Shown here: positions 38,866-52,773 of the stretch, in pieces
How positions within the stretch are numbered: position 1 is the first letter of the stretch
Layout: each line of letters begins with the position of its first letter
Assembly: GCF_921292975.1 (NCBI RefSeq)
Contig: NZ_CAKLCM010000002.1
Location: 1,426,001 to 1,490,000, forward strand
Origin: Vibrio hippocampi
Lineage (GTDB): Bacteria > Pseudomonadota > Gammaproteobacteria > Enterobacterales > Vibrionaceae
Direction: 5' to 3'
Length of the DNA stretch: 64,000 nucleotides
Notes under the pieces: model-generated
The model's database searches: none
What the model was told of the DNA's origin: nothing
The model's input: the letters and a program-made list of their open reading frames with translations, nothing else
Made by a program: the position numbers and the translations under genes

Positions 38866-39366
38866 ATGGAAATGACTAACGCTCAACGTCTTATCCTTTC
38901 GAACCAATACTATTTGATGGCGAAACTAACGCCAGAAAATGCAGCAAAGTACGAACGTCTACAAACCATTGTAGAGCGTGGTTACGAGCTGCAAATGCGC
39001 GAAATGAACAAAGAGTTTGGCTGCTTGGTAGAAGATGAGTGTCGTGAAATCATCGACATCATGGAGATGTACCACGCAATGCAAGAGTCTAACAAAATGC
39101 TGTCTGAAACCGATCGCAAAGACGTTGACCAACGCCGCCTACAATTCCTAGGTTTTGATATCGCAACCGAAGCGCAACGGGTCCATTACGTTCGTTTCTT
39201 GGTGGATTCTGAAGGTCTGTACACCCAATTCGACAAAGCGGATCATCACTTTAACAGCCAGACTCCAATGCTAGACAAATACCGCCGTATGCTAGTGACA
39301 TGGAGAAACTGCCCGCGTCAATATCACCTATCAGCGTCTGAATTTAGACAGATTTTCAACGCGTAA
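38866..39366 (+). CDS. yfbU: YfbU family protein (UPF0304)
   Basis: 166-residue soluble all-helical protein, beginning [18 protein letters not shown], diagnostic of YfbU. Its N-terminus resembles ribbon-helix-helix/antitoxin-like proteins in enterics, and overexpression in E. coli was reported to affect cell survival; biochemical role is unknown. AGTGAGG precedes the ATG. Monocistronic with a terminator. Confidence 0.92.
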   Translation: MEMTNAQRLILSNQYYLMAKLTPENAAKYERLQTIVERGYELQMREMNKEFGCLVEDECREIIDIMEMYHAMQESNKMLSETDRKDVDQRRLQFLGFDIATEAQRVHYVRFLVDSEGLYTQFDKADHHFNSQTPMLDKYRRMLVTWRNCPRQYHLSASEFRQIFNA

Positions 39367-39398
39367 TTTAAACGCTCTGCATTATCAAATTCAACAAT

Positions 39399-39432
39399 AA
39401 ACGCCTGTCAAACACCAAGACAGGCGTTTTTG
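39399..39432 (+). terminator. yfbU terminator
   Basis: 11-bp stem AAACGCCTGTC / GACAGGCGTTT with T tract. Confidence 0.92.
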
Positions 39433-39642
39433 TTGCTAAATATCCTACTGATCCCCTGTTTGATTACCTATCGTATTAATTGTGAGAACACAGAAATAAA
39501 GTGGCGTAATTTGGCTACCACTTACAAATAAACACATAATTGATAAGCGAAATTAGTAAAAGCCTACTAGTCTTAACAGTGACATGGAAATACATGATCT
39601 ATCTGTTAATTGTCAGCTTTGCAGGTTTAAGGGGAGTCAGCT

Positions 39643-41577
39643 ATGAGTATTTTCGATCATTACCAATCGCGCTATGAAGCAGCAAAAGATGAAGAACTAT
39701 CAATCCAAGAATTTTTGACGCTTTGTAAAGACGACAAAAGTGCCTACGCCAACGCAGCGGAACGCTTATTGCTGGCTATCGGTGAGCCAGAAATCATCGA
39801 CACAGCCCAGGATCCACAGTTAAGTCGCATTTTTTCTAACCGTATTATCTCTCGCTATAAAACCTTTGAAGATTTTTACGGTATGGAGGAAGCGATTGAA
39901 CAGATCGTCTCCTATCTCAAACATGCTGCGCAAGGCTTGGAAGAGCGTAAACAGATCCTCTATCTACTGGGTCCCGTCGGTGGCGGTAAGTCCTCTCTGG
40001 CTGAAAAACTCAAAGCGCTGATGCAAAAAATGCCGATCTATGTACTATCGGCAAACGGAGAACGCAGCCCAGTGAACGACCACCCTTTCTGTCTATTTGA
40101 TGTGGCTGAAGATGGTAACGTACTGAAGAGCGAGTACGGCATTGAAAAACGTTACCTGCGCTCAATCATGTCACCGTGGGCAGCAAAACGTCTGCACGAA
40201 TTTGGTGGCGACATTACCAAATTTAAGGTGGTGAAGGTACGTCCGTCGATTCTTGATCAAGTCGCTATCGCCAAGACCGAACCCGGTGACGAAAACAACC
40301 AAGATATCTCTTCACTGGTGGGTAAAGTCGATATCCGTCAGCTTGAACACTTCTCACAAGACGATCCTGATGCCTACAGCTACTCCGGTGCTTTATGCCG
40401 AGCGAACCAAGGTGTGATGGAGTTCGTCGAGATGTTTAAAGCCCCTATCAAGGTACTTCACCCACTACTGACAGCAACCCAAGAAGGCAACTACAACGGT
40501 ACAGAAGGGCTTTCCGCACTGCCTTTTGACGGTATGATATTAGCGCACTCAAACGAGTCCGAGTGGCAAACTTTCCGCAACAACAAAAATAACGAAGCGT
40601 TCTTAGACCGTGTTTACATCGTTAAAGTACCGTACTGCTTACGAGTCTCAGAAGAAGTCAGAATCTACAAAAAACTGCTTGAGCACAGTGAGTTATCCAA
40701 AGCCCCTTGCTCACCCAGTACCCTTCAACTACTGGCGCAATTCAGTGTACTGTCACGCTTGAAAGATCCTGAAAACTCATCGCTGTTTTCTAAGATGCGT
40801 GTCTACGATGGTGAAACATTGAAAGATACCGACCCTAAAGCCAAAAGCTATCAAGAGTACCGTGATTACGCTGGGGTTGACGAAGGCATGTCTGGGCTTT
40901 CGACTCGTTTTGCTTTCAAGATCTTGTCACGAGTCTTCAACTTCGATCAATCCGAAGTCGCCGCTAACCCCGTTCATCTATTCTATGTCATCGAGCAGCA
41001 GATAGAACGCGAGCAGTTCCCGCAGGAAGTGGGTGAGAAATATCTCGAATTCTTGAAAGGCTTCCTAGTGCCAAGATATGTCGAGTTTATTGGTAAAGAA
41101 ATTCAAACTGCCTATCTAGAATCCTATTCTGAGTATGGTCAAAATATCTTCGACCGCTATGTCACCTATGCCGACTTCTGGATCCAAGATCAAGAATACC
41201 GTGACCCAGAAACTGGACAGCTATTTGACCGTTCTTCTCTGAATGAAGAGCTGGAAAAAATCGAGAAAACCGCTGGAATCAGTAATCCAAAAGACTTCCG
41301 TAACGAGATCGTTAACTTTGTACTGCGGGCACGCGCCAATAATAACGGTTCAAACCCCGTCTGGACCAGTTATGAAAAACTCCGCACTGTGATCGAGAAA
41401 AAGATGTTCTCGAATACCGAAGAGTTGCTGCCTGTTATCTCATTCAATGCGAAAACGTCCTCCGACGATCAGCGCAAACATGATGACTTTGTGGCGCGAA
41501 TGATGGAGAAAGGCTACACCGAGAAACAAGTCCGCTTGCTATCGGAATGGTACTTAAGAGTGAGAAAGTCGTCATAA
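39643..41577 (+). CDS. yeaG: PrkA family serine protein kinase (YeaG)
   Basis: 644 residues, identical in length to E. coli YeaG. N-terminal AAA+ domain with Walker A GPVGGGKSSL (about 107-116) and a C-terminal kinase-like PrkA domain. In E. coli it is RpoS-dependent and acts in nitrogen-stress and stationary-phase survival with YeaH. AAGGGGAG precedes the ATG at proper distance. It leads a three-gene cluster with yeaH and ycgB; a stable hairpin sits in the 74-bp gap before yeaH. Confidence 0.95.
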   Translation: MSIFDHYQSRYEAAKDEELSIQEFLTLCKDDKSAYANAAERLLLAIGEPEIIDTAQDPQLSRIFSNRIISRYKTFEDFYGMEEAIEQIVSYLKHAAQGLEERKQILYLLGPVGGGKSSLAEKLKALMQKMPIYVLSANGERSPVNDHPFCLFDVAEDGNVLKSEYGIEKRYLRSIMSPWAAKRLHEFGGDITKFKVVKVRPSILDQVAIAKTEPGDENNQDISSLVGKVDIRQLEHFSQDDPDAYSYSGALCRANQGVMEFVEMFKAPIKVLHPLLTATQEGNYNGTEGLSALPFDGMILAHSNESEWQTFRNNKNNEAFLDRVYIVKVPYCLRVSEEVRIYKKLLEHSELSKAPCSPSTLQLLAQFSVLSRLKDPENSSLFSKMRVYDGETLKDTDPKAKSYQEYRDYAGVDEGMSGLSTRFAFKILSRVFNFDQSEVAANPVHLFYVIEQQIEREQFPQEVGEKYLEFLKGFLVPRYVEFIGKEIQTAYLESYSEYGQNIFDRYVTYADFWIQDQEYRDPETGQLFDRSSLNEELEKIEKTAGISNPKDFRNEIVNFVLRARANNNGSNPVWTSYEKLRTVIEKKMFSNTEELLPVISFNAKTSSDDQRKHDDFVARMMEKGYTEKQVRLLSEWYLRVRKSS

Positions 41578-41599
41578 CAACACCCAACTCCGTGGGGGT

Positions 41600-41620
41600 A
41601 GCACCGGAGTTTCCGGTGCT
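41600..41620 (+). promoter_or_regulatory. Intercistronic hairpin yeaG/yeaH
   Basis: Perfect 9-bp stem AGCACCGGA / TCCGGTGCT, three-base loop, no T tract. More likely an mRNA-stability or processing element than a terminator. Its 3' arm ends 31 bases before the yeaH start. Confidence 0.6.
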
Positions 41621-41650
41621 GCTTGTTGATAAAGATACAGGGAGTGACGT

Positions 41651-42922
41651 ATGGCACAGTTTATCGACCGACGCCTAAATGGTAAGAACAAGAGTGCCGT
41701 GAATAGACAACGATTTATTCGCCGCCATAAACAAAAAATAAAAGAGTCCGTTACCGACGCAGTCAACCATCGCTCCATCACCAATACCGAGAGCGGTGAA
41801 GATGTCTCCATTCCACACAAAGACATCAGTGAACCCATCTTCCACCAAGGACAAGGTGGCGTGCGCGAACGCGTCCACCCTGGCAACGACCAGTTTATCA
41901 GCGGCGACAAAATTGAGCGTCCACCGAATGGAGGACAAGGTGGTGGCTCCGGAGAGGGAGAAGCCAGCCCAGACGGTGAAGGGCAAGACGAATTTATTTT
42001 TCAGATCTCTAAAGATGAATATCTCGATATTTTATTTGAAGACCTCGCGTTGCCGAATCTTAAAAAGAATCAGATTAATAAAATCAAAGAGTGGAAGACC
42101 CATAGAGCCGGTTATCAGACCGCAGGCATGCCCTCCAATATTGCCATCGTTCGCTCATTGCAGCAGTCGCTCGCACGCCGAACGGCAATGACGGCGGGTA
42201 AGCGTCGTATGCTGAACGAATTAACCGAGCAACTCGACCAAATACTCGACAACGAACCCGCTCAGCCGATTAAAGAGAAACAGCTGAAGCAAGAGATCAG
42301 TGAGCTGAGAAAAAAGATCGACAGCGTCCCTTTTATTGATACTTTCGATCTGCGTTTTAAAAACTACGAGAAACGTCCTGTGCCGTCTAGCCAAGCAGTG
42401 ATGTTCTGTTTGATGGACGTCTCTGGCTCGATGGATCAAGCAACCAAAGATATCGCTAAACGTTTCTATGTGCTGCTCTACCTATTTTTGACTCGCACTT
42501 ATGAAAACGTTGAGGTGGTGTTTATCCGTCACCATACCCAAGCCAAAGAAGTGGATGAACATGAGTTCTTCTATTCCCAAGAAACCGGCGGCACCATCGT
42601 ATCGAGCGCACTCAAACTGATGCAAGAAATCGTCGATGAACGCTTCCCTGTGAATGAGTGGAACATCTACGCGGCACAAGCGTCAGATGGCGATAACTGG
42701 GCGGACGATTCACCGCGCTGTAAAGATTTGCTCGTTAATAAACTGCTGCCACAGTGTCAGTACTACTCCTATATTGAGATCACTCGCCGTACTCACCAGA
42801 CCTTATGGCACGAGTATGAAAAGATCGAAAGCCAGTTTGAAAATTTCGCCATGAAGAACATACGTTCAGTGGAAGACATATTCCCTGTGTTTAGGGAGCT
42901 GTTCCATAAAGAGACAGCATAG
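41651..42922 (+). CDS. yeaH: YeaH/YhbH family protein (DUF444)
   Basis: 423 residues. N-terminal basic region ([24 protein letters not shown]), a Gly-rich linker ([11 protein letters not shown]) and a C-terminal von Willebrand A-like domain with a MIDAS-like DVSGSMDQ (about residue 256). The family partners PrkA kinase; Bacillus YhbH is sporulation-linked. AGGGAGTG precedes the ATG. Followed 12 bases later by ycgB, so they are translationally linked. Confidence 0.94.
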   Translation: MAQFIDRRLNGKNKSAVNRQRFIRRHKQKIKESVTDAVNHRSITNTESGEDVSIPHKDISEPIFHQGQGGVRERVHPGNDQFISGDKIERPPNGGQGGGSGEGEASPDGEGQDEFIFQISKDEYLDILFEDLALPNLKKNQINKIKEWKTHRAGYQTAGMPSNIAIVRSLQQSLARRTAMTAGKRRMLNELTEQLDQILDNEPAQPIKEKQLKQEISELRKKIDSVPFIDTFDLRFKNYEKRPVPSSQAVMFCLMDVSGSMDQATKDIAKRFYVLLYLFLTRTYENVEVVFIRHHTQAKEVDEHEFFYSQETGGTIVSSALKLMQEIVDERFPVNEWNIYAAQASDGDNWADDSPRCKDLLVNKLLPQCQYYSYIEITRRTHQTLWHEYEKIESQFENFAMKNIRSVEDIFPVFRELFHKETA

Positions 42923-42934
42923 GGAGACGCGACG

Positions 42935-44467
42935 ATGACAGTAGACACAACAACAAAATCCACCCTACTACCTGATGGACCCGATTGGACCTTTGATATG
43001 CTCGAGCGCTATCACAAGGAAATAAAACGTGTCGCAGAGCATTATCGCCTCGACACTTACCCGAATCAGATTGAGGTCATCACCTCTGAGCAGATGATGG
43101 ATGCCTATTCCAGTATCGGCATGCCGATTAACTACAACCACTGGTCGTTTGGTAAAAAGTTCATTCAAACAGAACAAGGGTACAAGCATGGGCAGATGGG
43201 GCTTGCCTATGAGATTGTGATCAACTCCGATCCCTGTATTGCCTATTTAATGGAAGAGAATTCGATCACCATGCAAGCCCTTGTTATGGCTCATGCTTGC
43301 TATGGACACAACTCCTTCTTTAAAGGCAATTATCTGTTTCAGACCTGGACCGATGCCAACTCTATTATCGACTATCTGCTGTTCGCCAAAAACTACATCG
43401 CCGAGTGCGAGCAGAAATATGGTGAAGAGGAGGTCGAGAAGATCCTCGATTCCTGTCATGCCCTGATGAACTATGGCGTTGACCGTTATAAGCGTCCTGA
43501 AAAAATCTCCATAGACGAAGAAAAGGCGCGACAAGAACAGCGTGAAGCCTATCTGCAATCGCAAGTGAACGAATTATGGCGCACCGTGCCGAAAGCACGA
43601 ACTAAAGAAGAAGACCAAAAAGTGCGTTTTCCCAGTGAACCTCAGGAAAACATTCTGTATTTTATCGAAAAAAATGCCCCCCTACTTGAGCCTTGGCAGC
43701 GAGAGATGGTGCGTATTGTGCGTAAGATAAGTCAGTACTTCTATCCGCAAAAACAGACGCAGGTTATGAATGAAGGCTGGGCAACGTTCTGGCACTACAC
43801 CATTCTCAATCACCTTTACGATGAAGGTTTGGTATCAGATAAGTTTATTCTTGAGTTCTTGCATAGCCATACCAGCGTCGTGGCACAACCTGCCTATAAT
43901 AGCCCCTATTTTAGTGGCATTAACCCTTATGCGTTAGGCTTTGCCATGTTTAGAGATATCAAGCGCATCTGTGAACACCCCACCGACGAAGATAAAGAGT
44001 GGTTCCCTGAATTAGCCGGCAGTGATTGGTTGGAAGCGGTGCATTTTGCGATGCATAACTTCAAAGACGAGAGTTTTATTAGCCAATACCTATCGCCAAC
44101 CATCATTCGCGAATTCAAACTGTTCTCCATTATGGATGATGACCGTAAGAATTTTATCGAGGTTTCAGCGATTCATGATGAACTGGGCTATAAACAGATA
44201 AGAGAAAAACTGGCGGCACAATATAACCTCAGTAACCTTGAACCTAATATCCAAGTATTTAACGTCGATGTCAGAGGTGACCGCTCACTGACGTTACAGC
44301 ACGTCCCTCATAACCGTATACCATTAGATAAGGGCTACGATCAGGTATTGAAGCACCTTTATCGCTTATGGGGCTTTGATGTCATTCTGGAAGAAGTCAA
44401 AGAGACCGGCAGACGGGAAATTCTCGGCACCTGTCCAAAGCGTGAACAGTACAACTCCAGCATTTAA
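42935..44467 (+). CDS. ycgB: SpoVR family protein (YcgB)
   Basis: 510 residues, the same length as E. coli YcgB. Conserved GLAYEIVINSDPCIAYLMEENSITMQ and NEGWATFWHY segments are diagnostic for SpoVR. Role unresolved; always clustered with prkA and DUF444 genes in proteobacteria, and RpoS-controlled in E. coli. GGGAG lies seven bases before the ATG. A terminator follows, itself followed by a 16-bp array. Confidence 0.95.
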   Translation: MTVDTTTKSTLLPDGPDWTFDMLERYHKEIKRVAEHYRLDTYPNQIEVITSEQMMDAYSSIGMPINYNHWSFGKKFIQTEQGYKHGQMGLAYEIVINSDPCIAYLMEENSITMQALVMAHACYGHNSFFKGNYLFQTWTDANSIIDYLLFAKNYIAECEQKYGEEEVEKILDSCHALMNYGVDRYKRPEKISIDEEKARQEQREAYLQSQVNELWRTVPKARTKEEDQKVRFPSEPQENILYFIEKNAPLLEPWQREMVRIVRKISQYFYPQKQTQVMNEGWATFWHYTILNHLYDEGLVSDKFILEFLHSHTSVVAQPAYNSPYFSGINPYALGFAMFRDIKRICEHPTDEDKEWFPELAGSDWLEAVHFAMHNFKDESFISQYLSPTIIREFKLFSIMDDDRKNFIEVSAIHDELGYKQIREKLAAQYNLSNLEPNIQVFNVDVRGDRSLTLQHVPHNRIPLDKGYDQVLKHLYRLWGFDVILEEVKETGRREILGTCPKREQYNSSI

Positions 44468-44499
44468 TCCATTATTTCTGGAACCGTTAAATCAAACAA

Positions 44500-44525
44500 A
44501 AGGGGCACATTATATTGTGCCCCTT
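44500..44525. terminator. ycgB terminator
   Basis: 10-bp stem AAGGGGCACA / TGTGCCCCTT with a six-base loop. Its 3' arm is the start of the 16-bp array, whose first unit begins at 44523. Confidence 0.8.
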
Positions 44526-44586
44526 AATATATCGTGCTCTTAATAGACTGAGCTCTTAATAGACTGAGCCCTTAATAGACCGAGCC
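44523..44586. repeat. 16-bp tandem array between ycgB and msrA
   Basis: Four contiguous 16-bp units start at 44523, 44539, 44555 and 44571, with consensus CTTAATAGACTGAGCC; units two and three differ at one position. Located between convergent ycgB and msrA. Confidence 0.95.
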
Positions 44587-44624
44587 CCTTAACTTTTTCG
44601 ATTGTTGCCTTATTGAACCCTTTA

Positions 44625-45110
44625 TCAAGCTTGCTGCCGATACTTAGTCAATAGATCGATGGGAATATGGCAATAGTCATTCGGGAAATGCGTCAGTCGA
44701 TCTTGGTGCTCATCATCACTCGGCACATAATGGCTTAATGGCAACACTTCCACCACGATTTTGTCTGCATCTTGGCGAGATTGAATAAAAGCCGCCGCTT
44801 GCTGTAAGTGCTTTGCGTCGCGAGAATAGACGCCAGTGCGATACTTGAGACCGACATCTTGACCCTGCTTGTTGACGCTATAGGGATCAATTATCTCAAA
44901 CAAATACCCCATTAACTGCTCAACCGTCACTTGGTTGGGATCAAACTCTGTCTTCACACACTCAGCATAACCATCGTATTCACCCGCAGTATCCGGATTA
45001 GTGCCATTGGCTCTCCCAGCTTGAGTCTCAACAACCCCCGGAAGATGGCGCATAAACTCCTGCACTCCCCACAAACACCCACCAGCAAAATAGATCGTCT
45101 CACTCACCAC
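44625..45110 (-). CDS. msrA: Peptide-methionine (S)-S-oxide reductase
   Basis: 161 residues. Catalytic motif is GGCLWGVQEF with Cys12, where most MsrA proteins have GCFWG; Phe to Leu is a conservative change. Conserved YDGYAECVKTEFDP and SLKYRTGVYS-like KYRTGVYS segments are present. It repairs methionine sulfoxide in proteins. Start is a GTG (45110) with AAGGGG upstream; a second GTG follows directly. Located 26 bp downstream of hisIE in the same direction with no terminator between, so read-through from the his operon is possible. Confidence 0.9.
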   Translation of the reverse strand: MVSETIYFAGGCLWGVQEFMRHLPGVVETQAGRANGTNPDTAGEYDGYAECVKTEFDPNQVTVEQLMGYLFEIIDPYSVNKQGQDVGLKYRTGVYSRDAKHLQQAAAFIQSRQDADKIVVEVLPLSHYVPSDDEHQDRLTHFPNDYCHIPIDLLTKYRQQA

Positions 45111-45136
45111 AAAATCCCCTTACCGCACCTAGCACC

Positions 45137-45759
45137 CTATTTATGCCTTTCCTTCAACTTATTCACAACATCATCCATCGACAACCCTTGGTCTTGTAGC
45201 AACACCAACAGATGATAGATAAGGTCTGCCGATTCACACACTAGCTCCGCCTTGTCACCCGACGTTGCCGCAAGCGCAACTTCAACCCCCTCTTCGCCCA
45301 CTTTCTGCGATATACGCTTGGTGCCACGGGCATAGAGACTGGCGGTATAAGAAGATTCAGGATCTGCATCCTTTCTAGCGGCAAGTAGTTGCTCAAGCTG
45401 ATGAAGCCACACCATTTGCGACTCTTCTTGCGGGTCTCCATCAAAACAGGTCGTGGTCCCCAGATGGCAAGTGGGACCGATAGGGTTCACTTTAACCAAC
45501 AGGGTATCGTTGTCACAATCCAGAGAGATGTTCTTGAGTTGCAGTACGTTGCCCGATGTCTCTCCCTTAGTCCATAAGCGAGACTTAGTGCGAGAATAAA
45601 AGGTCACCTGCTCGGTATCTAAGGTTTTTTCCAGCGCCGCTACATTCATATAACCCATCATTAGCACTTGGCTTGATTGGAAGTCTTGAATGATAGCTGG
45701 CACCATACCGCTGACCTTTTCCCAGTCGATGCGTTCAATTAACGCGGCTGTTGTATCGC

Positions 45760-45763
<4 letters not shown>
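45137..45763 (-). CDS. hisI: Bifunctional phosphoribosyl-AMP cyclohydrolase / phosphoribosyl-ATP pyrophosphatase
   Basis: 208 residues (E. coli HisIE 203). The N-terminal half is HisI (cyclohydrolase, with [13 protein letters not shown] and GPTCHLG zinc ligands); the C-terminal half is HisE pyrophosphatase ([22 protein letters not shown]). Steps two and three of histidine synthesis. Its start overlaps the hisF stop by four bases (ATGA). The stop leads into a short GGTGCTAGGTGC sequence related to the CTAG-rich arrays elsewhere in the window. Confidence 0.97.
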
Positions 45764-47306
<1,543 letters not shown>

Positions 47307-47312
47307 TTAACC

Positions 47313-47344
47313 GTTAAACCAATTCTAAGTTAAACCAATTCTAA
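47313..47344. repeat. 16-bp duplication of the hisH stop region
   Basis: Two perfect 16-bp units (47313-47328 and 47329-47344; plus-strand GTTAAACCAATTCTAA). The second contains the last four codons and TAA stop of hisH (47330-47332). Confidence 0.95.
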
Positions 47345-47953
47345 AAAGTTTTGAATCAGCTTTGAACCTGCCTTTGATGAGCGCTCTGGGTGAAATTGCA
47401 CGCCATAGTAGTTACCACTTTGAATCGCAGCACTGAATGGCGAACCGTAGTCACACTCTGCAATGGTGTAATCGCCCACTGGCATCGCAAAACTATGCAC
47501 AAAGTAGAAATACTCGCCGGCTTCAATATCTTTAAACAGCGGGTGATTTGCTTGCGCTGCAACGGTATTCCAACCCATGTGTGGCAGCGGTAAATCACCG
47601 GTTTCGAGCAACTTCACTTCGCCATTACAGAGTCCAAGGCACTCCACCGTCTCATTGGCTTTCTGACCTTTTTCTTGGGACAGTTTGCCCAACAGTTGCA
47701 TCCCTAAACAGATGCCTAGCATCGGCTTTTCTACCTGCTTAACCAAGTCAATCAGATTGCGCTGTTCAAGGTTTTTCATCGCTTCACTGGCGGTGCCGAC
47801 ACCGGGTAAAAATAGCTTGTCCGCCCCAAGCACCACCTCTGGCTGTTTGGAAATAGTGACGTCGTAACCAAGACGTTGAATCGCAAACTTGACTGAGGAT
47901 ACGTTGGCACAGCCGGTGTCAATGATCACCACCTTTTGCTCACGATTTGCCAT
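47330..47953 (-). CDS. hisH: Imidazole glycerol phosphate synthase glutaminase HisH
   Basis: 207-residue class I glutamine amidotransferase. Catalytic triad Cys in GICLGMQLL (about 84), His and Glu in [12 protein letters not shown] (about 188-190). Slightly longer than E. coli HisH (196), mostly from a six-residue N-terminal extension. Start overlaps the hisB stop by one base (TAATG). Its C-terminal stop segment is duplicated. Confidence 0.97.
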   Translation of the reverse strand: MANREQKVVIIDTGCANVSSVKFAIQRLGYDVTISKQPEVVLGADKLFLPGVGTASEAMKNLEQRNLIDLVKQVEKPMLGICLGMQLLGKLSQEKGQKANETVECLGLCNGEVKLLETGDLPLPHMGWNTVAAQANHPLFKDIEAGEYFYFVHSFAMPVGDYTIAECDYGSPFSAAIQSGNYYGVQFHPERSSKAGSKLIQNFLELV

Positions 47954-49029
47954 TACAATACTCCTTTACTGCTTGGCAGTTCTGTTCCTTCCACTTTAAT
48001 CGCTTGACGCAGCGTACGACCAAAGGCTTTAAACAAGCTCTCAATGATGTGGTGATCATTATCGCCGTTAGAAGAAAGGTGCAGCGTACACGCCAAGGTG
48101 TCGGTCAGCGAGCGGAAGAAGTGAACCACCATCTCGGTCGATAAATCCCCAACCTGCTCACGGGAAAACTCCGCGTCAAACTTAAGGTAAGGACGACCCG
48201 ACAGGTCAAGACCACACTGCGCTAGACACTCATCCATCGGCAGACTAAAACCAAATCGACCAATGCCACGTTTGTCGCCTAGCGCCTCTTTAAGCGCTTG
48301 CCCTAGCGCTAATGCGGTATCTTCAATGGTGTGGTGATCGTCAATGTGCAGATCGCCATCCACTTTGAGTTTCATTTGGAAGCCGCCGTGCGTCGCGATT
48401 TGATCCAGCATATGGTCAAAAAAGCCCATTCCGGTTGCGATCTCGTTACCACTGGTTTGGTCTAGATTGACGTAAACTTGGATATCGGTCTCTTTGGTGG
48501 TACGAATCACCTCCGCACTGCGCGCTTTGACTGCCGTGAGGTCTTTTAGGATCTCGCGCCAACCCATGGTTTCTGGATGGTATTGAATACCGCGAATCGC
48601 CATATTTTCTGCGAGTTGCAAGTCCGTCGCACGATCACCAATCACCACCGATGAGGTAAAGTCCACCTTGCCGCCCTGTAAGTAGTCTTTGACCATTCCT
48701 AGCTTCGGTTTACGGCAGGTGCAGTTATCTTCCTCGAAGTGAGGGCAAATAAGCACATCATCAAACTGGACACCCTGAGATTGAAAAATCTCCATCATCA
48801 TATCGTGTGGCGCGTCAAAATCGGCTTGTGGGTAGCTGTCTGTGCCCAATCCATCTTGGTTGGTCACCATCACTAAACGGTAACCCGCTTCTTGTAGAGC
48901 CAAAAGACAAGGAATGACATAAGGCTCAAGTTTGAGCTTGTCTAAACGGTCAACCTGAAAATCCACAGGAGGCTCGACAATCAAAGTACCATCACGGTCT
49001 ATAAATAAAATCTTCTGTTGCTTGCTCAC
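47953..49029 (-). CDS. hisB: Bifunctional histidinol-phosphatase / imidazoleglycerol-phosphate dehydratase
   Basis: 358 residues (E. coli 355). N-terminal HAD phosphatase with DRDGTLI (Asp11) and zinc-loop Cys-His cluster [15 protein letters not shown]-terminal dehydratase with [12 protein letters not shown] and [14 protein letters not shown]n-binding His pairs. The fused form is the gammaproteobacterial type. Confidence 0.98.
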   Translation of the reverse strand: MSKQQKILFIDRDGTLIVEPPVDFQVDRLDKLKLEPYVIPCLLALQEAGYRLVMVTNQDGLGTDSYPQADFDAPHDMMMEIFQSQGVQFDDVLICPHFEEDNCTCRKPKLGMVKDYLQGGKVDFTSSVVIGDRATDLQLAENMAIRGIQYHPETMGWREILKDLTAVKARSAEVIRTTKETDIQVYVNLDQTSGNEIATGMGFFDHMLDQIATHGGFQMKLKVDGDLHIDDHHTIEDTALALGQALKEALGDKRGIGRFGFSLPMDECLAQCGLDLSGRPYLKFDAEFSREQVGDLSTEMVVHFFRSLTDTLACTLHLSSNGDNDHHIIESLFKAFGRTLRQAIKVEGTELPSSKGVL

Positions 49030-49064
49030 TTTTTTACATCCTTTTATATTCTGATGGTAAGCGT

Positions 49065-51412
<2,348 letters not shown>

Positions 51413-51417
51413 CTTAC

Positions 51418-52314
51418 TTACCCCATCATTTTTTCAATCGGTAGTACCAGTATTGAGCTAGCGCCCAACTCTTTCAGTTGCTCCATGGTTTCCCAGAACA
51501 AGTTTTCGGTACTAACCAAGTGGATCGCAACACGCTCTTTATCGGTTGAAAGAGGTAAAACCGTTGGGTCTTCAGCACCGGGAAGCAGCGCTTTAATCTG
51601 CTCAAGTTGAGCCACGGGTGCGTGCAACATGATGTATTTCGATTCTTTTGCTTGCTGAACCCCTTGCATGCGAGTCAATAGTTTCTCAATCAAGGCGGTT
51701 TTATCTGCATCAAACTCACCGACTCTTTGAATCAGCGTCGCTTTCGATTTGAAGATCACTTCCGCTTCTTTAAGACCGTTCGCTTCCAGTGTCGCACCCG
51801 TCGAAACAAGATCCGCAATGGCATCCGCTAGACCCGCACGAGGAGCAACCTCAACCGAGCCAGTTAACATACAGGTGCTAAAGTCGACCCCTTGGGTATC
51901 CATATAAGCTTTTAGTAATTGCGGGTAAGTGGTAGCAATGCGCTTGCCCGCAAGATCTTGAGGACCGTTGTAGGTTTCATCTTTGTTAATAGCAATAGAG
52001 AGACGGCAGCCACCAAAATCTAAACGACGCAGCGCGACAAAATCATTTGGCTCACCGAGTGCTTTTCTGTCTAGGCGAACTTCTTCCAGTTCATTTTCAC
52101 CGATAAAACCGAGATCGACTACACCATCCATAATCAAGCCCGGGATATCGTCATCGCGAACCAGTAGTAGATCGATTGGCATATTTAGTGAGTGAACGAC
52201 AAGTTGCTCACCCATGACATTAAATTTTACCCCACACTTTTTCAGTAGGTCTTGGCTCTCTCTACTTAGGCGGCCTTTTTTCTGTATTGCTATTCGTAGG
52301 CGTTGTGTTTGCAT
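51418..52314 (-). CDS. hisG: ATP phosphoribosyltransferase HisG (long form)
   Basis: 298 residues (E. coli 299), catalysing the first, feedback-inhibited step. [16 protein letters not shown] start, [10 protein letters not shown] and [18 protein letters not shown]-binding motif, and the C-terminal ACT-like regulatory domain. ATG 52314 (CAGGGATACAGCA before it) preferred; the open frame reaches 52332 by a non-ATG codon. First structural gene of hisGDCBHAFIE, behind hisL and the attenuator. Confidence 0.97.
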   Translation of the reverse strand: MQTQRLRIAIQKKGRLSRESQDLLKKCGVKFNVMGEQLVVHSLNMPIDLLLVRDDDIPGLIMDGVVDLGFIGENELEEVRLDRKALGEPNDFVALRRLDFGGCRLSIAINKDETYNGPQDLAGKRIATTYPQLLKAYMDTQGVDFSTCMLTGSVEVAPRAGLADAIADLVSTGATLEANGLKEAEVIFKSKATLIQRVGEFDADKTALIEKLLTRMQGVQQAKESKYIMLHAPVAQLEQIKALLPGAEDPTVLPLSTDKERVAIHLVSTENLFWETMEQLKELGASSILVLPIEKMMG

Positions 52315-52362
52315 TGCTGTATCCCTGTGCAAGAGGTTGATTTTAAATAATTAAGATACAAA

Positions 52363-52446
52363 TAAAAAACCCTCGAGAGTTTGGGCTCCCGAGGGTCAAA
52401 TTTGGTCATTTAGAATCCAACCTCCGAGAGTTTTACTGACTCTCGG
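52363..52446 (-). promoter_or_regulatory. his operon attenuator (terminator and upstream hairpin)
   Basis: Terminator stem CCCTCGAGAG / CTCCCGAGGG (52370-52379, 52386-52395; one mismatch), followed on the minus strand by TTTTTT. Upstream hairpin CCGAGAG / CTCTCGG (52424-52430, 52440-52446) shares CGAGAG with the terminator and can exchange partners, as in classical his attenuation. Confidence 0.9.
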
Positions 52447-52469
52447 GTATGCGCTCATCTCCCGAAAGT

Positions 52470-52502
52470 CTAGACTGGGTGATGATGGTGATGAATGTTC
52501 AT
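52470..52502 (-). CDS. hisL: his leader peptide
   Basis: Ten-codon frame encoding MNIHHHHHPV, with five consecutive His codons, stop at 52470-52472. Ribosome stalling at the His codons when His-tRNA is scarce would favour the antiterminator and expression of hisGDCBHAFIE. Too short for standard gene callers. Confidence 0.95.
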   Translation of the reverse strand: MNIHHHHHPV

Positions 52503-52729
52503 ACCTAAATTACGCATACTTATTTGGTTCCTTTAATCTTGTAACTCCACACTAACTAAGGTTAATGGCTTTTTCAACCACTAATTTCAACTTTTGACCA
52601 TTTTTTTGTTGTTCCGATCTAAGGGCACTTTTTGTACCCGGTATACAGTCACAATATCCGCCCTTATCAAGGGTCAAATCAGACAAGCGTTGCTTGCCAT
52701 TCTCTTTTGTTAGCAAAAACAAGGCAAAA

Positions 52730-52756
52730 AAAATGAGCCAATAATTGGCTCATTTT
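52730..52756 (-). terminator. lysW terminator
   Basis: 12-bp stem AAAATGAGCCAA / TTGGCTCATTTT with loop TAA and a T-rich minus-strand exit. Confidence 0.92.
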
Positions 52757-52773
52757 CAGATTTGGAAACGTCT

